Positions 26,125-36,123 are shown, numbered from the stretch's first letter. The stretch: 64,000 nucleotides of DNA from Kaistia algarum (GCF_026343945.1 NZ_JAPKNJ010000001.1:1736001-1800000), one strand, 5' to 3'. The notes: generated by a model not told the origin, from the sequence alone. A program made the numbers and translations.

Positions 26125-27048
26125 ATGGCACGGCATTTTCTCGACCTGTCCGATTTCGATTCCGCGACATTGCGGCAGATCCTCGATGGCGCGCGGCGGC
26201 TGAAGTCGGTGCGCAATGGCGCCCGCGATGGTGTCGGCCCGCTCGCCGGCAAGGTGCTGGCGCTGATCTTCGAGCAGCCCTCGACGCGCACGCGCGTTTC
26301 CTTCGATGTCGGCATGCGCGAACTCGGCGGCCAGACGCTGATGCTGACCGGCGCCGAGATGCAGCTGGGCCGCGGCGAGACGATTGCCGACACGGCGCGC
26401 GTCATGTCGCGCTATGTCGACGGCATCATGATCCGCATCCTCGACCAGGAACAACTCGCGGAGCTGGCCCGCCACGCGAGCATTCCCGTGATCAACGGAC
26501 TGACGCGCCGTTCGCATCCCTGCCAGGTCATGGCCGACATCATGACCTTCGAGGAGCATCGCGGCCCGATCGCCGGCAAGACGATCGCCTGGGTCGGCGA
26601 CAGCAACAATGTCATGGCCTCTTGGATTCATGCGACGGCGCGGTTCGACTTCCGCATGAAGATCGCGACACCATCCGAACTCGCGCCGACGCACAAGCTG
26701 CTGGACTGGGCGCGGATGAATGGCGGCGAGGTGATCGCCGGCGAAGATGCGCAGGAAGCAGCCGATGGCGCCGATTGCATCATCACGGACACCTGGGTGT
26801 CGATGGGCGACAACGAGGCCGAACGGCGTCACAATCTCCTGAAGCCTTACCAGGTCAATGCCCGGCTGATGTCCCGAGCCAGCCCGGACGCCATTTTCAT
26901 GCACTGCCTCCCCGCTCACCGCGGCGAGGAGGTGACGGCCGAGATCATGGACGGGCCGCAATCCGTCGTGTTCGACGAGGCGGAAAACCGCCTTCACGCG
27001 CAGAAGGGCATTCTCGCCTGGTGCCTCGCCGGTCCGGAGGCGCTCTGA
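26125..27048 (+). CDS. argF: Ornithine carbamoyltransferase
   Basis: A 307-residue anabolic enzyme making citrulline from ornithine and carbamoyl phosphate. The carbamoyl-phosphate site is STRTR at residues 53-57 ([15 protein letters not shown]). The other markers are HPCQVMAD, the ornithine site DTWVSMGDN and [11 protein letters not shown]. It lies 6 bases after argD. Its TGA overlaps the hslO ATG by one base. Length is standard. Confidence 0.97.
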   Translation: MARHFLDLSDFDSATLRQILDGARRLKSVRNGARDGVGPLAGKVLALIFEQPSTRTRVSFDVGMRELGGQTLMLTGAEMQLGRGETIADTARVMSRYVDGIMIRILDQEQLAELARHASIPVINGLTRRSHPCQVMADIMTFEEHRGPIAGKTIAWVGDSNNVMASWIHATARFDFRMKIATPSELAPTHKLLDWARMNGGEVIAGEDAQEAADGADCIITDTWVSMGDNEAERRHNLLKPYQVNARLMSRASPDAIFMHCLPAHRGEEVTAEIMDGPQSVVFDEAENRLHAQKGILAWCLAGPEAL

Positions 27049-28037
27049 TGGAAGGATCGAAGGCTAGCGAGCCGCAACCACTCGGTTCGGCCGGCGACGA
27101 TGCCGTGCTGCCCTTCGAGGTTGTCGGCCTCGACGTTCGGGGCCGCGTCATCCAAATGGGCCCCGCGCTCTCGACGCTGCTCGATCGCCACAATTATCCG
27201 CTGCCGGTCTCGAAGCTGCTCGGCGAGGCGATCGTCCTCACCGTCCTGCTCGGTTCCTCGCTCAAATTCGAAGGCCAGTTCATCCTGCAGACGCAGACGG
27301 ACGGGCCGGTCGACATGCTCGTCGTCGATTTCCGCACGCCCGGCCATATCCGGGCCTATGCCCGCTTCGATGCAGATGCGGTGGCCGAAATGGAGGCTGC
27401 CGGGACACTGGAGCCGTCGATGCTGCTGGCCGACGGCACGCTCGCCATGACGATCGACCAGGGGCCGCATACGAGCCGTTACCAAGGCATCGTTCCGCTC
27501 GACGGATCGAGCCTCGAAGAGGTGGCGCATCTCTATTTCGAACAGTCGGAACAGATCCCGACCGCGGTGCGCCTTGCCGTCGCCGAGATGATGACGCGCG
27601 AGGAAGGCGGCGTCGCCCATAGCTGGCGAGCTGGCGGCCTGATGGTGCAGTTCCTGCCGCAGTCGGAAGACAAGTCCCGCCAGCGGGACCTGCCGGGCGG
27701 CGACCTGCCGGACGACATGGAGATCGAGAGCGACGAGGATGATGCCTGGCTTGAGGCGAAGTCGCTTGTCGGCACGATCGAGGATCATGAGCTGATCGAT
27801 CCCGACGTCACGCCCGAACTGCTGCTCTACCGCCTGTTCCACGAGCGCGGCGTGCGCGTCTTCGAGCCGACCACCGTGCACGACCGCTGCTCCTGCTCGC
27901 AGGAACGGATCGAAGGGGTGATGCGGAGCTTCACCGCCGAGGAAATCACCCAGTCGATCGAGGATGGCCGCATCACGGTCACCTGCGAGTTCTGCGGCCT
28001 CGTCTACAGCTTCGATCCGGCGGAATTCCTGTCCTGA
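27048..28037 (+). CDS. hslO: Redox-regulated chaperone Hsp33
   Basis: A 329-residue holdase activated by oxidation. The C-terminal redox switch has Cys281, Cys283, Cys313 and Cys316 (CSC then CEFC), which bind zinc when reduced. The N-terminal domain carries SSLKFEGQFILQTQTDGPVD and SRYQGIVPLDG, typical of HslO. An acidic stretch DDMEIESDEDD forms the linker. The ATG at 27048 sits in the argF stop (TGATG), so a longer upstream frame overlapping argF was rejected. The argD-argF-hslO order recurs in Hyphomicrobiales. Confidence 0.95.
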   Translation: MEGSKASEPQPLGSAGDDAVLPFEVVGLDVRGRVIQMGPALSTLLDRHNYPLPVSKLLGEAIVLTVLLGSSLKFEGQFILQTQTDGPVDMLVVDFRTPGHIRAYARFDADAVAEMEAAGTLEPSMLLADGTLAMTIDQGPHTSRYQGIVPLDGSSLEEVAHLYFEQSEQIPTAVRLAVAEMMTREEGGVAHSWRAGGLMVQFLPQSEDKSRQRDLPGGDLPDDMEIESDEDDAWLEAKSLVGTIEDHELIDPDVTPELLLYRLFHERGVRVFEPTTVHDRCSCSQERIEGVMRSFTAEEITQSIEDGRITVTCEFCGLVYSFDPAEFLS

Positions 28038-28044
28038 TCCGCGG

Positions 28045-29019
28045 CTAGTCCAGCCCTTCGAACAGCGCCGTCGAGAGATAGCGCTCTGCGAAGGAAGGGA
28101 TGATCAGGACGATCGTCTTCCCCTCCATTTCCGGCCGGCGGCCGACGGCGACGGCGGCCGCCACAGCGGCGCCGGAGGAAATGCCGACGGGAATGCCCTC
28201 AAGCCGCGCGGTCAGCCGCGCAAAAACAATGGCATCGGAACTTGGAACCTGCACCACCTCGTCATAGATCGACGTGTCGAGCACGGCCGGGACAAATCCC
28301 GCGCCGATGCCCTGGATCTTGTGCGGCCCCGGCGCCCCACCGGACAGGACGGGGCTCTCGGTAGGCTCGACCGCAATAACCCGCAGCGAAGGCCGGCGCG
28401 GCTTCAGCACCTGACCAACGCCGGTGATGGTTCCGCCGGTGCCGACTCCGGCGATGAAGGCGTCGATCTCCCCGCCCGTATCGTTCCAGATCTCCTCGGC
28501 CGTGGTGGCGCGGTGGATGGCCGGGTTAGCGAGGTTGCGGAATTGCTGCGGCATGACGGCATCGCCGATCGAGGCGACCAGTTCCTCAGCCCGGGCGATT
28601 GCCCCCTTCATTCCCTTGGCGCCCTCGGTCAGATCGAGCTCCGCACCCAGAAGCTTCAGCATCTTGCGCCGTTCTAACGACATGGTTTCCGGCATGACCA
28701 GGATAAGGCGATAGCCGCGCGCCGCCGCCACGAAGGCGAGCGCGATGCCTGTATTGCCGGACGTCGGCTCGACGAGCACGGTTCGGCCCGGCGTGATGTG
28801 GCCCTCAGCCTCCAGCGCGTCGATCATCGCGACGCCGATGCGGTCTTTCACGGAGCCGATCGGATTGAAGAACTCGAGCTTGGCCAGGAGCTTGGCGCCG
28901 ACGCCTTCCTCCGCCTCGATCCGCTTCAGCCGGACGAGCGGTGTGTCGCCGATCGTATCGGTGATCGATTCGTAGATCCGGCCACGCCCCGGACGCTTCG
29001 CTGCACTTGGGTCAGTCAT
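28045..29019 (-). CDS. cysK: Cysteine synthase A (O-acetylserine sulfhydrylase)
   Basis: A 324-residue PLP enzyme that makes cysteine from O-acetylserine and sulfide. The PLP lysine is Lys58 in [13 protein letters not shown]. The family motifs [32 protein letters not shown] and [11 protein letters not shown] follow in order. It is the last gene of the minus-strand run that begins with ubiE, and it converges on hslO with a 7-base gap. Functionally it completes the sulfur pathway begun by cysQ-cysDNC elsewhere in the window. CysM or cystathionine beta-synthase-like forms are less likely. Confidence 0.94.
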   Translation of the reverse strand: MTDPSAAKRPGRGRIYESITDTIGDTPLVRLKRIEAEEGVGAKLLAKLEFFNPIGSVKDRIGVAMIDALEAEGHITPGRTVLVEPTSGNTGIALAFVAAARGYRLILVMPETMSLERRKMLKLLGAELDLTEGAKGMKGAIARAEELVASIGDAVMPQQFRNLANPAIHRATTAEEIWNDTGGEIDAFIAGVGTGGTITGVGQVLKPRRPSLRVIAVEPTESPVLSGGAPGPHKIQGIGAGFVPAVLDTSIYDEVVQVPSSDAIVFARLTARLEGIPVGISSGAAVAAAVAVGRRPEMEGKTIVLIIPSFAERYLSTALFEGLD

Positions 29020-29046
29020 GTTCGTCTCCTGCCCTCGAAGGCTAGT

Positions 29047-29517
29047 CTAGACCGAGCGCCCGGTCGAGCCGAAGCCACCGGCGCCACGCTCCGTGGCGTC
29101 TGAGAAAGCGTCGACGACTGTAAAGCGCGGCCGGATCACGGGGACGAACATCATCTGCGCGATGCGATCACCGGGCGAGATGCTCACGCTCTCCCCTCCC
29201 CGGTTCCAGACACTGACGAGGATGGGTCCCTGATAATCGGCATCGATCAGGCCGGTCAAATTGCCGAGCACGATGCCCTGACGATGGCCGATGCCGGAAC
29301 GGGGCAGGATCGTCGCGGCCACGAAGGGGTCGCGGATGAAGATCGAGAAGCCGGCCGGCACCAGTTCGGCCGGCGCGCCCGGCTCGAGCGTCAGCGCTTG
29401 GTCGAGGCAGGCGTGGAGGTCGATCGCCGCCGCGCCCAGGCTCTTGTAGCTCGGCAACCCCCATTCGCTGAGTCGCGGATCCAGGATCTTCAACTCGACA
29501 GACGGTTCCAGTCGCAC
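29047..29517 (-). CDS. dut: dUTP pyrophosphatase
   Basis: A 156-residue trimeric dUTPase. All five family motifs are present: [28 protein letters not shown] with the catalytic Asp, PGDRIAQM, and the C-terminal arm [10 protein letters not shown]. The GTG at 29517 was chosen: GGAG lies 9 bases upstream and the resulting length is normal, whereas the much longer frame starting at 29748 has an arginine-rich non-homologous N terminus. It removes dUTP and supplies dUMP. It lies between the DUF4105 gene and cysK on the same strand. A coaBC-dut association is common in bacteria. Confidence 0.95.
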   Translation of the reverse strand: MRLEPSVELKILDPRLSEWGLPSYKSLGAAAIDLHACLDQALTLEPGAPAELVPAGFSIFIRDPFVAATILPRSGIGHRQGIVLGNLTGLIDADYQGPILVSVWNRGGESVSISPGDRIAQMMFVPVIRPRFTVVDAFSDATERGAGGFGSTGRSV

Positions 29518-29581
29518 GCGATGAATCTCCGTTTTATCCGGAAGCGATGGTCCGCGTCGGACGGGCGAAATCAACCCAGCT

Positions 29582-30616
29582 TCACGGCTTATCAACCGGC
29601 AATGCGCCGGCGAGCCCCGTCGGCGGGCGGATCGCCGCCGAGAAACCCGGCGTGTTGCCCGCCGCGAGCGCCAGCGCACTGATCGCCGCCCGCGCGCGGA
29701 ATTCTTCGCGCGAGAGGCCGGTTCGATAACCCTGATGCTCGAAAACATAGTCCGGGAGATAGCCCGAGAGCAGAATGCGATAGTCGCGCGGCAGGCCGGG
29801 ATCGAGGGCGCGGATCAGCCGGAAAACCACGGTGGTGCAGTTGGTCGTCAGCGTATTGTAGAATTTCGGCCGCGCCGCCAGCGCGTTGCCGCTTTCGACA
29901 TAGGACAGGAACAACGCCCGCATTCCCGCCTGCGGCATTTCGATCGGATAGAGATAGAGATCCTCGCGGCGCACATTGGTCCGCACATAGATGACATCCC
30001 GCTCGTCCGCCGCGATCAGCACGAGGTTGAAGACACGGAAGAAGCCGGCGAGTGCCGAGAATTCCTGCGTCTTGTCGGGGCGGATCTCGGCCGAGAACGA
30101 TAGGTGCTGGCCGTCGGTGAAGCCGAAGCTGATGATCGTATGGGCGATCTGCGGGCCCATCCAATAGCCGAGCACGAGATCCACGGTCGCGAGCTTGGAG
30201 AGGTCGTAACGCCGCGTCTCCCAGCGCTCGGTGAAATCCGTATCCGAACGCCAGTCGAAGTCGCGGACATTCGACAGTGTTACGATGTCGCCATCCACCG
30301 TACCGGTGACGCCATGCGCCACTTCGGGACGCCAGTCGCGATCATTGGTCGGCAGGATCGTCGACCACCAGGCCGCGAAAACGATGATCGCCAGGATATA
30401 AAGGCCGCGGACGCGCCAGCTCGGCCTGGCGATCTCCAAGGTGAGGATCGCGACGGCGAAAAGCGCCCAGGCGAGAACCGCGATCGACTTGGCGATGTCG
30501 GGCAGCGGCAGCTGGAAATAGAGACAGAAGCCGATCCAGACCGCCGAGAGAGCGACGACGAGAAAGAGGAGCGCGCGCAGCAGAAAACGGCCGATCCACA
30601 GAAGTCCGCCGCTCAT
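29582..30616 (-). CDS. DUF4105 membrane protein
   Basis: A 344-residue protein. Three hydrophobic helices lie in the first 110 residues. They are followed by a periplasmic domain with [53 protein letters not shown] and [14 protein letters not shown]. The Asn-Cys-Thr-Thr block is the core of the DUF4105 family and may be a catalytic or structural Cys site. The ATG at 30616 has GAGGG upstream and was preferred to longer starts at 30634 or 30664. The cellular role is not established. It sits between coaBC and dut in the same direction. Confidence 0.82.
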   Translation of the reverse strand: MSGGLLWIGRFLLRALLFLVVALSAVWIGFCLYFQLPLPDIAKSIAVLAWALFAVAILTLEIARPSWRVRGLYILAIIVFAAWWSTILPTNDRDWRPEVAHGVTGTVDGDIVTLSNVRDFDWRSDTDFTERWETRRYDLSKLATVDLVLGYWMGPQIAHTIISFGFTDGQHLSFSAEIRPDKTQEFSALAGFFRVFNLVLIAADERDVIYVRTNVRREDLYLYPIEMPQAGMRALFLSYVESGNALAARPKFYNTLTTNCTTVVFRLIRALDPGLPRDYRILLSGYLPDYVFEHQGYRTGLSREEFRARAAISALALAAGNTPGFSAAIRPPTGLAGALPVDKP

Positions 30617-30714
30617 TTCCGCCCTCGCTGCCATCGCCCTGCGCGCCTTGTAGCATGCGGGCATGCGGCCGAAATGGCGGCGCTACCGATTTTGCAGCTT
30701 CGTTGCCGCGCCGC

Positions 30715-31932
30715 TCAGTCGCGCGCGAGGCGCGCTGCGATCCAGTCGATCAGGCGGCGGCCGACCTCCTCCTTGGGAAGCTCCGGCCATCGCTCCACGC
30801 CCTCGGCAGTCACGAGGCAGACCGTATTGTCGGCGCCGCCCATGACGCCGGTTCCCGGCGAGACGTCGTTGGCGACGATGACGTCGCAGCCCTTCCTATC
30901 AAGCTTCGCCTTTGCATTGGCGAGCAACTCGTCCGTCTCGGCGGCAAAGCCGACGACGAGGCGCGGCCGGCCGGCGCTGCGATGGGCCACCGTGGCGAGA
31001 ATGTCGGGATTCTCGGTCATGACAAGCGGCGGTGCCTTGCCGCTGCCATCCTTCTTGATCTTCGAGACAACCTCGTGCTTCGGCCGCCAATCGGCGACGG
31101 CGGCGGCGAAGATGGCGATATCGGCCGGCAGCGCGATCTCGACCGCCGCCAGCATGTCGCGCGCGGTTTCGACCGGATGGACGGTGACACCCGGCGGCGG
31201 TGCGAGGTTCACAGGGCCGCTGATGAGGGTTACGCGAGCGCCGGCGGCCGCGGCTGCTGCGGCGATGGCGTAACCCTGTCTGCCGGAGGAGCGGTTGGCG
31301 ATGTAGCGCACCGGATCGATCGGTTCCTGCGTCGGCCCGGCGGTGACGACGACATGGCGCCCGGAAAGAGCGCCTGACTGCGGCGAAAAAAGCGCCTCGG
31401 CCGCGGCGACAATGGCGAGCGGCTCCGACATGCGGCCCGTTCCCGCCTCGCCGGCCTCGGCCATCTCACCGGTCGCCGGTCCGACGAAGTGGACGCCGTC
31501 GGCGGCAAGCTGCGCGACATTGCGCTTCGTTGCCGGGTTGGCCCACATGGCGGGATTCATCGCCGGCGCCAGCAGGATCGGTCCCTTGCCGGCGAGCAGG
31601 ACGGCGCTTGCCAGGTCATCGGCATGGCCACCCGTCATCTTCGCCATCAGATCGGCGGTCGCGGGGGCGACCAGGACGAGATCGGCGTCGCGCGCGAGAC
31701 GGATATGGCCGACATCCTGCTCATCGTCGCGATCGAAGAGCTCAGTATAGACCTTGCCGCCCGACAAGGCGCCGGCCGCCAGCGGCGTCACGAACTCCGT
31801 CGCGCCCTTCGTCATGATCACGGTGACGAGCGCGCCGCGTTCCTTGAGCCGGCGGATCAGGTCGAGCGCCTTATAGGCGGCGATGCCGCCGGCGATCACG
31901 AGCAGGATGCGGCGGGAGGCAAGGGGGGTCAT
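30715..31932 (-). CDS. coaBC: Bifunctional phosphopantothenoylcysteine decarboxylase / phosphopantothenate-cysteine ligase
   Basis: A 405-residue fusion acting in coenzyme A synthesis. The N-terminal CoaC flavoprotein has ILLVIAGGIAAYKALDLIRR, VAPATADLMAKM and the active-site APAMNPAMW. The C-terminal CoaB ligase has VVVTAGPTQEPIDPVRYIANRSSG, FAAAVADWRP and VGFAAETDELLANAK with KKxG-type Lys residues in between. The ATG at 31932 overlaps the stop of the toxin gene as ATGA, so its translation may be coupled to the toxin-antitoxin pair upstream. Confidence 0.96.
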   Translation of the reverse strand: MTPLASRRILLVIAGGIAAYKALDLIRRLKERGALVTVIMTKGATEFVTPLAAGALSGGKVYTELFDRDDEQDVGHIRLARDADLVLVAPATADLMAKMTGGHADDLASAVLLAGKGPILLAPAMNPAMWANPATKRNVAQLAADGVHFVGPATGEMAEAGEAGTGRMSEPLAIVAAAEALFSPQSGALSGRHVVVTAGPTQEPIDPVRYIANRSSGRQGYAIAAAAAAAGARVTLISGPVNLAPPPGVTVHPVETARDMLAAVEIALPADIAIFAAAVADWRPKHEVVSKIKKDGSGKAPPLVMTENPDILATVAHRSAGRPRLVVGFAAETDELLANAKAKLDRKGCDVIVANDVSPGTGVMGGADNTVCLVTAEGVERWPELPKEEVGRRLIDWIAARLARD

Positions 31933-32357
31933 GCCGGTGGCTCCCAGGGATTGATGATCTCGATACCTGCGTTGTCAAAGCCGCTATCGTCGCGCGTGGC
32001 CACTGCGAAGCCGCGCGCCCGTGCAATCGCCGCGATCTGCGTATCCGGCGCCGATGTCGATCGGCCGATGCGCCGTCGCCCAGCGATTATGATGGCGTAG
32101 TGGCTCGCCGCAGCCTCGTCGAAAGGAAGCACGCGACCGGAGAAGAGGGCAAGTACTGCAAGAGCCGCGGCCTGCTTCTCGCTGCGTCGCCGGCCCTGTG
32201 GCATGAATTCGATACCCGAAAGGATCTCGGCCATCGTGATGCTTGTGATGAACGCGTCCATGGGGTCGAGAAAGGCAAACCAATCCAGCACTACCGGCGA
32301 GGCGTCGGCTTCAGGCCGCATCAGCTCCGAGAGTACGTTTGTATCGAGAATGATCAA
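31929..32357 (-). CDS. vapC: PIN-domain ribonuclease toxin (VapC/FitB-like)
   Basis: A 142-residue PIN nuclease. The acidic metal site is visible as Asp5 (IILDTNVLSEL), Glu44 (ITMAEILSGIEF), Asp105 (APDTQIAAIA) and Asp123/124 (TRDDSGF). The family cleaves RNA when freed from its antitoxin. The start is TTG at 32357, overlapping the TGA of the upstream small gene, and its own stop overlaps the coaBC start. It is thus part of a tightly coupled chain. The FitB-like NVLSEL and AIARARG segments are typical of rhizobial VapC copies. Confidence 0.9.
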   Translation of the reverse strand: MIILDTNVLSELMRPEADASPVVLDWFAFLDPMDAFITSITMAEILSGIEFMPQGRRRSEKQAAALAVLALFSGRVLPFDEAAASHYAIIIAGRRRIGRSTSAPDTQIAAIARARGFAVATRDDSGFDNAGIEIINPWEPPA

Positions 32358-32623
32358 GAATCCGGTTCACCCCAGTTGTCGAACCGGATCTCGCGGTGAT
32401 AGGCCCGTGGCGGCAGATCGAGGTCTGCCCCTCCGACCGGATCAACAATCGAACGAATGACCTGGGTGAGACCACTAGCCGGGCGATCGCCGGGCGTGGC
32501 CGCGCGAACACGGCTGCTCCACTCGGCAACGCGCTTCTTGGTAACCCCCGATTTTGCGGACGGTGTCTCCTGTGAAACCGCCAGAGACGGGTCAGCATGC
32601 TTTCGCGCCGCGCCATATGCCAT
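32354..32623 (-). CDS. Putative antitoxin of the VapC-like toxin
   Basis: An 89-residue protein ending by overlap with the toxin start, the position and size of an antitoxin. The sequence does not show a clear AbrB, ribbon-helix-helix or Phd motif; the middle (KKRVAEWSSRVR, GLTQVIRSIVD) may hold helices. The C terminus (DLDLPPRAYHREIRFDNWG) is the likely toxin-binding tail. The ATG at 32623 has AAGGGG 8 bases upstream; a longer frame from 32728 begins upstream of the predicted transcription start. Assignment rests on context rather than homology. Confidence 0.65.
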   Translation of the reverse strand: MAYGAARKHADPSLAVSQETPSAKSGVTKKRVAEWSSRVRAATPGDRPASGLTQVIRSIVDPVGGADLDLPPRAYHREIRFDNWGEPDS

Positions 32624-32706
32624 GCCGACATCCCCTTCCCCATGTGAATATCCCGCATTGCGGCGAACCGATTGCTGCGCCTGCAAGACTCCCTTTGGAG
32701 CAAGAG

Positions 32707-32735
32707 ATAGTACGTCTTTGCTGAGCAAGGTTCAA
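32707..32735 (-). promoter_or_regulatory. Promoter of the toxin-antitoxin pair with an internal palindrome
   Basis: Read on the minus strand: TTGAAC (32735-32730), a 17-base spacer, then TACTAT (32712-32707). Within the spacer is the perfect palindrome TTGCT-C-AGCAA (32718-32728). Such a site between -35 and -10 is where an antitoxin complex could repress its own operon. Confidence 0.6.
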
Positions 32736-32738
32736 ACG

Positions 32739-34313
32739 TCAGCGCAGCACCAGCACCGCGAGCAGCGCCGCCACGGCCCAGATGCCGATCATCAGCCAGC
32801 GATTGCCCCTGCCCTCCGCCCGGCCGATCGCCTCGACCGTTTCCGGCGATAGCGTGATACCGTCCCGCGTTGCCTCGCCGAGTTGGGCGGCAATGCGGGC
32901 ACCGTTTTCGAGCAGCGCGGGGATCGTCGTTGCCGCGCGGCCGAGTTCGCCAAGGCCTGAGGCGGCCTGTTCCAGCTTGCCGGCGGGGCCGAGATTGCGC
33001 TCGATCCACTCGCGGACCACCGGCTCGGAGGCGCTCCACATGTCGAATTCCGGATCGAGCGAGCGCGCCACGCCTTCCACGACGACCATAGTCTTCTGCA
33101 GCATCAACAGTTCGGGCCGTGTCTGCATGTCGAAGATGCCGGTGATCTCCAGGAGCAGCGTCAGCAGCTTGCCCATCGAGATGTCGCTGGCGGGCTGGCC
33201 ATGGATCGGCTCGCCGATCGCCCGCAGCGCCTGGGCGAAGTCCTCTGGTGCGTGGCGCGGCGGCACATAGCCGGCTTCGATATGCACCTCGGCGATCCGC
33301 AGATAGTCACGGCGAATGAAGCCGTAGAGGATCTCGGCCAGGAAGCGGCGCTCCGCCTTGCCGAGCCGGCCCATGATGCCTAAATCGACCGCGACGATGT
33401 CGCCGGCCGGATCGACGAAGAGATTGCCCTGGTGCATGTCAGCATGGAAGAAGCCGTCGCGCATCGCATGGCGCAGGAAAGCCTGCATCAGGCGGACCGC
33501 GACCGCACGCAGGTCGTGGCCGGCGGCTTCGATGGCCGCCGGATCGGAGAGCTTCACGCCGTCGATCCATTCGAGCGTCAGCACGTCGCGCGAGGTGCGC
33601 GCCCAGTCGACGGCCGGGACGCGGAAGCCGGGATCACCCTTCGTGCGCTCCGCCATCTCCGACAGCGCCGCGGCCTCGAGGCGGAGGTCCATCTCCATCG
33701 ACACGGAACGGGCCAACGTATCGACCACGGCGACCGGGCGAAGGCGATGCATTGCCGGGTCGACCGCCTCGACCAGCCCTGCGCCGGCATAGAAGGTGGA
33801 GAGATCGCGCTGGAAGCGGCCGCGAACGCCCGGCCGCAGCACCTTGACCGCGACGAAATCGACCGTGCCATCGGCGCGCTGGCGGCTTGCCTTGTGAACC
33901 TGGGCGATCGAAGCGGCGGCGATAGGCGGCGAAAATGTCAGGAATAGCTCTTCGACAGGCTTGCCGAGGTCGCGCTGAATCACGAGGCGGGCCGCCAGCT
34001 CGCCGAAGGGCTCGATCTCGTCGCGAAGCTTGCCGAGTGCATCCGCGACGTCCTGCCCGACAAAATCTGGCCGCGTCGCCATGAACTGGCCGAGCTTCAC
34101 ATAGGAAGGCCCGAGCCGGTTCAGCGCGGCCGAGATGCGCGCGCCGCGGTCCTCGATCCTGGCAGATCGGCGCTCGAACAGGCGGGCGATCCGGACAAGC
34201 AGGACGGCCTGCGGCGGCAGATCGCCGGTCTCAACAATGCCGAACGCGCCCTCGCGCGCCAGAACGAAGCCGGCCGCCGCAACGCGGAAGAGACTGGCGG
34301 GGCTCCGTGCCAT
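32739..34313 (-). CDS. ubiB: Ubiquinone biosynthesis kinase-like protein UbiB
   Basis: A 524-residue ABC1/ADCK-family protein required for ubiquinone synthesis. The KxGQ motif is in GPSYVKLGQFMATRPD. An Ala-rich loop follows at PPIAAASIAQVHKA. FVAVKVLRPGV carries the ATP-binding Lys, FHADMHQGNLFVD is the kinase-like catalytic segment and DLGIMG the metal site. Two short hydrophobic stretches at the very C terminus (LMIGIWAVAALLAVLVL) anchor it. It follows ubiE after 5 bases. Confidence 0.95.
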   Translation of the reverse strand: MARSPASLFRVAAAGFVLAREGAFGIVETGDLPPQAVLLVRIARLFERRSARIEDRGARISAALNRLGPSYVKLGQFMATRPDFVGQDVADALGKLRDEIEPFGELAARLVIQRDLGKPVEELFLTFSPPIAAASIAQVHKASRQRADGTVDFVAVKVLRPGVRGRFQRDLSTFYAGAGLVEAVDPAMHRLRPVAVVDTLARSVSMEMDLRLEAAALSEMAERTKGDPGFRVPAVDWARTSRDVLTLEWIDGVKLSDPAAIEAAGHDLRAVAVRLMQAFLRHAMRDGFFHADMHQGNLFVDPAGDIVAVDLGIMGRLGKAERRFLAEILYGFIRRDYLRIAEVHIEAGYVPPRHAPEDFAQALRAIGEPIHGQPASDISMGKLLTLLLEITGIFDMQTRPELLMLQKTMVVVEGVARSLDPEFDMWSASEPVVREWIERNLGPAGKLEQAASGLGELGRAATTIPALLENGARIAAQLGEATRDGITLSPETVEAIGRAEGRGNRWLMIGIWAVAALLAVLVLR

Positions 34314-34318
34314 GACGA

Positions 34319-35095
34319 TCAGATTTTCCAGCCCGAATGGATCGCCGCGATCCCGCCGGTAAAGTTGCGGTAGCTGACGCTTGCGAAGCCGGCGCGGCGG
34401 ATCATCTCGGCGAAGCGCTCCTGATGCGGGAAGCGGCGGATCGATTCGACGAGATAGCGATAGCTCTCGGCGTCTCCCGCCACGAGGCGTCCCATTTCGG
34501 GGATCATGTGGAAGGAATAGAGGTCGTAAATCCGGTCGAGGCCCGGCACGTCGACCGAGGCGAATTCGAGGCAGAGAAAGCGTCCCCCGGGCTTTAGGAC
34601 GCGGTACGCCTCCTTCAGCGCCAGCTCGATGCGCGGCACGTTGCGGATGCCGAAGGCGATGGTGTAGGCATCGAACCGGCCGCTCTCGAAGGGCAGCTCC
34701 TCGGCATTGCCTTCGACGAACTCGACCTTCTCGGCGAGACCGCGCTTGGCGGCGCGCTCGCGGCCGACCTCCAGCATCGAAGCGTTGATGTCGCAGACGA
34801 TCGCATGCGCCCGGCCGCGGGAGCGATCGATTATGCGAAAGGAGACGTCGCCCGTGCCACCAGCGACATCGAGAACCTCGAAATCACGATTCGAGGGCGG
34901 GGCCAGCCAGGAAACCATCGCGTCCTTCCAGACGCGGTGGAGGCCGGCCGACATCAGATCGTTCATCAGATCGTAGCGCGAGGCGACCTTGTGGAACACG
35001 GCATCGACCATGCCCTGCTTGGCTCCGACCTCGACGTCGCGGAAGCCGAACGAAGCGTGCTCCCGCGAACCGTTCGCCGAAGTTTCGGTCGTCAT
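34319..35095 (-). CDS. ubiE: Ubiquinone/menaquinone C-methyltransferase UbiE
   Basis: A 258-residue SAM-dependent methyltransferase of the ubiquinone pathway. The family signatures are [17 protein letters not shown], the SAM motif [41 protein letters not shown] and [19 protein letters not shown]. Length is normal. It heads the minus-strand run that continues to cysK and is divergent from mutM with a 103-base gap. Confidence 0.97.
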   Translation of the reverse strand: MTTETSANGSREHASFGFRDVEVGAKQGMVDAVFHKVASRYDLMNDLMSAGLHRVWKDAMVSWLAPPSNRDFEVLDVAGGTGDVSFRIIDRSRGRAHAIVCDINASMLEVGRERAAKRGLAEKVEFVEGNAEELPFESGRFDAYTIAFGIRNVPRIELALKEAYRVLKPGGRFLCLEFASVDVPGLDRIYDLYSFHMIPEMGRLVAGDAESYRYLVESIRRFPHQERFAEMIRRAGFASVSYRNFTGGIAAIHSGWKI

Positions 35096-35198
35096 GGCGC
35101 GCCACTCCTTATATTACACGATACCAACCTGTCGCCTTGATAGCCGAAGCCCGATCCTCGCGCCACGCCAACAGGCCGGAACGAACGCCGCAGCCATT

Positions 35199-36062
35199 AT
35201 GCCCGAACTTCCCGAAGTCGAAACCGTCCGCCTCGGTCTCCTGCCGGCGATGGAAGGTGCACGGATCGAGCGCCTCGAATTGCGGCGGCCCGACCTGCGC
35301 TTCCCCTTCCCCGAGCGCTTTGCCGAGCGGGTCGGCGGTCGAACTGTGAACTCGCTCGGCCGGCGGGCCAAATATCTCCTGGCCGATCTTGACGATGGCG
35401 CGCTGCTCATCATGCATCTCGGCATGTCGGGTTCCTTCCGGATCGAGGCGGGGGACGATGCGGAGACGATCGGCGAGTTCTACCATCCGCGCGGCAAGGC
35501 CGGCGTCCACGACCATGTCGTCTTCCATCTCTCCGGTGGGCAGCGTGTCGTCTATAACGATCCGCGCCGCTTCGGCTTCATGGATCTGGCGCGGAGGGAC
35601 ACGGCGGAGGCGAGCCGGCATCTCGCCGCGCTGGGGATCGAGCCGATCGGCAACGAATTCCACGGCGAAGCGCTCCACCGGCTCGTCGCGGGCAAGAAGG
35701 CGCCGCTCAAGGCCGCTCTGCTGGATCAGCGCCTCGTCGCCGGGCTTGGCAATATCTATGTCTGCGAGGCGCTGCACCGGGCCGGCCTGTCGCCGGAGCG
35801 GCAGGCCGGCAGCCTTCGCCCGGACGAAGCCGAGCGACTGGCCGACGCGGTACGCACGGTTCTTGGCGAGGCGATTGTCGCGGGCGGCTCGTCGCTGCGC
35901 GACCATCGCCAGACCAATGGCGAACTCGGCTATTTCCAGCATTCGTTCCGCGTCTATGATCGCGAGGGCGACCCATGTCCGAACCTTACCTGCGACGGCG
36001 TGGTCGAGCGCACTGTCCAGTCGGGACGATCGACCTTTCATTGCCGGCGCTGTCAGCTCTGA
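35199..36062 (+). CDS. mutM: Formamidopyrimidine-DNA glycosylase (Fpg)
   Basis: A 287-residue base-excision repair enzyme that removes 8-oxoguanine and formamidopyrimidines. The start [11 protein letters not shown] supplies the catalytic Pro and Glu. LGRRAKYLL carries the conserved Lys. The C-terminal zinc finger has Cys pairs CPNLTC and CRRC around GRSTFH. The first pair has a four-residue spacing, as in other rhizobial Fpg proteins. The ATG at 35199 is fixed by the required N-terminal proline; a longer frame from 34989 is wrong. Divergent from ubiE. Confidence 0.97.
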   Translation: MPELPEVETVRLGLLPAMEGARIERLELRRPDLRFPFPERFAERVGGRTVNSLGRRAKYLLADLDDGALLIMHLGMSGSFRIEAGDDAETIGEFYHPRGKAGVHDHVVFHLSGGQRVVYNDPRRFGFMDLARRDTAEASRHLAALGIEPIGNEFHGEALHRLVAGKKAPLKAALLDQRLVAGLGNIYVCEALHRAGLSPERQAGSLRPDEAERLADAVRTVLGEAIVAGGSSLRDHRQTNGELGYFQHSFRVYDREGDPCPNLTCDGVVERTVQSGRSTFHCRRCQL

Positions 36063-36123
36063 AGTCTGAGGGCGGGCGGCGCTCCGCCACAGCTCGAAAC
36101 ATGAAAAGCATCGGGAGCAAGGC

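Noticed and set aside
24775..26997. 740-codon minus-strand frame opposite argD and argF
   Set aside because: Pure antisense of two strongly conserved enzymes; no domain or initiation signal supports it.
29518..29748. N-terminal extension of the dUTPase
   Set aside because: The extra 77 residues are Arg-rich and unlike any dUTPase; the GTG at 29517 with a good ribosome site gives the standard length.
32311..33039. Alternative minus-strand frame across the antitoxin and the 3' end of ubiB
   Set aside because: It overlaps ubiB and the better-supported small gene in another frame and shows no motif.
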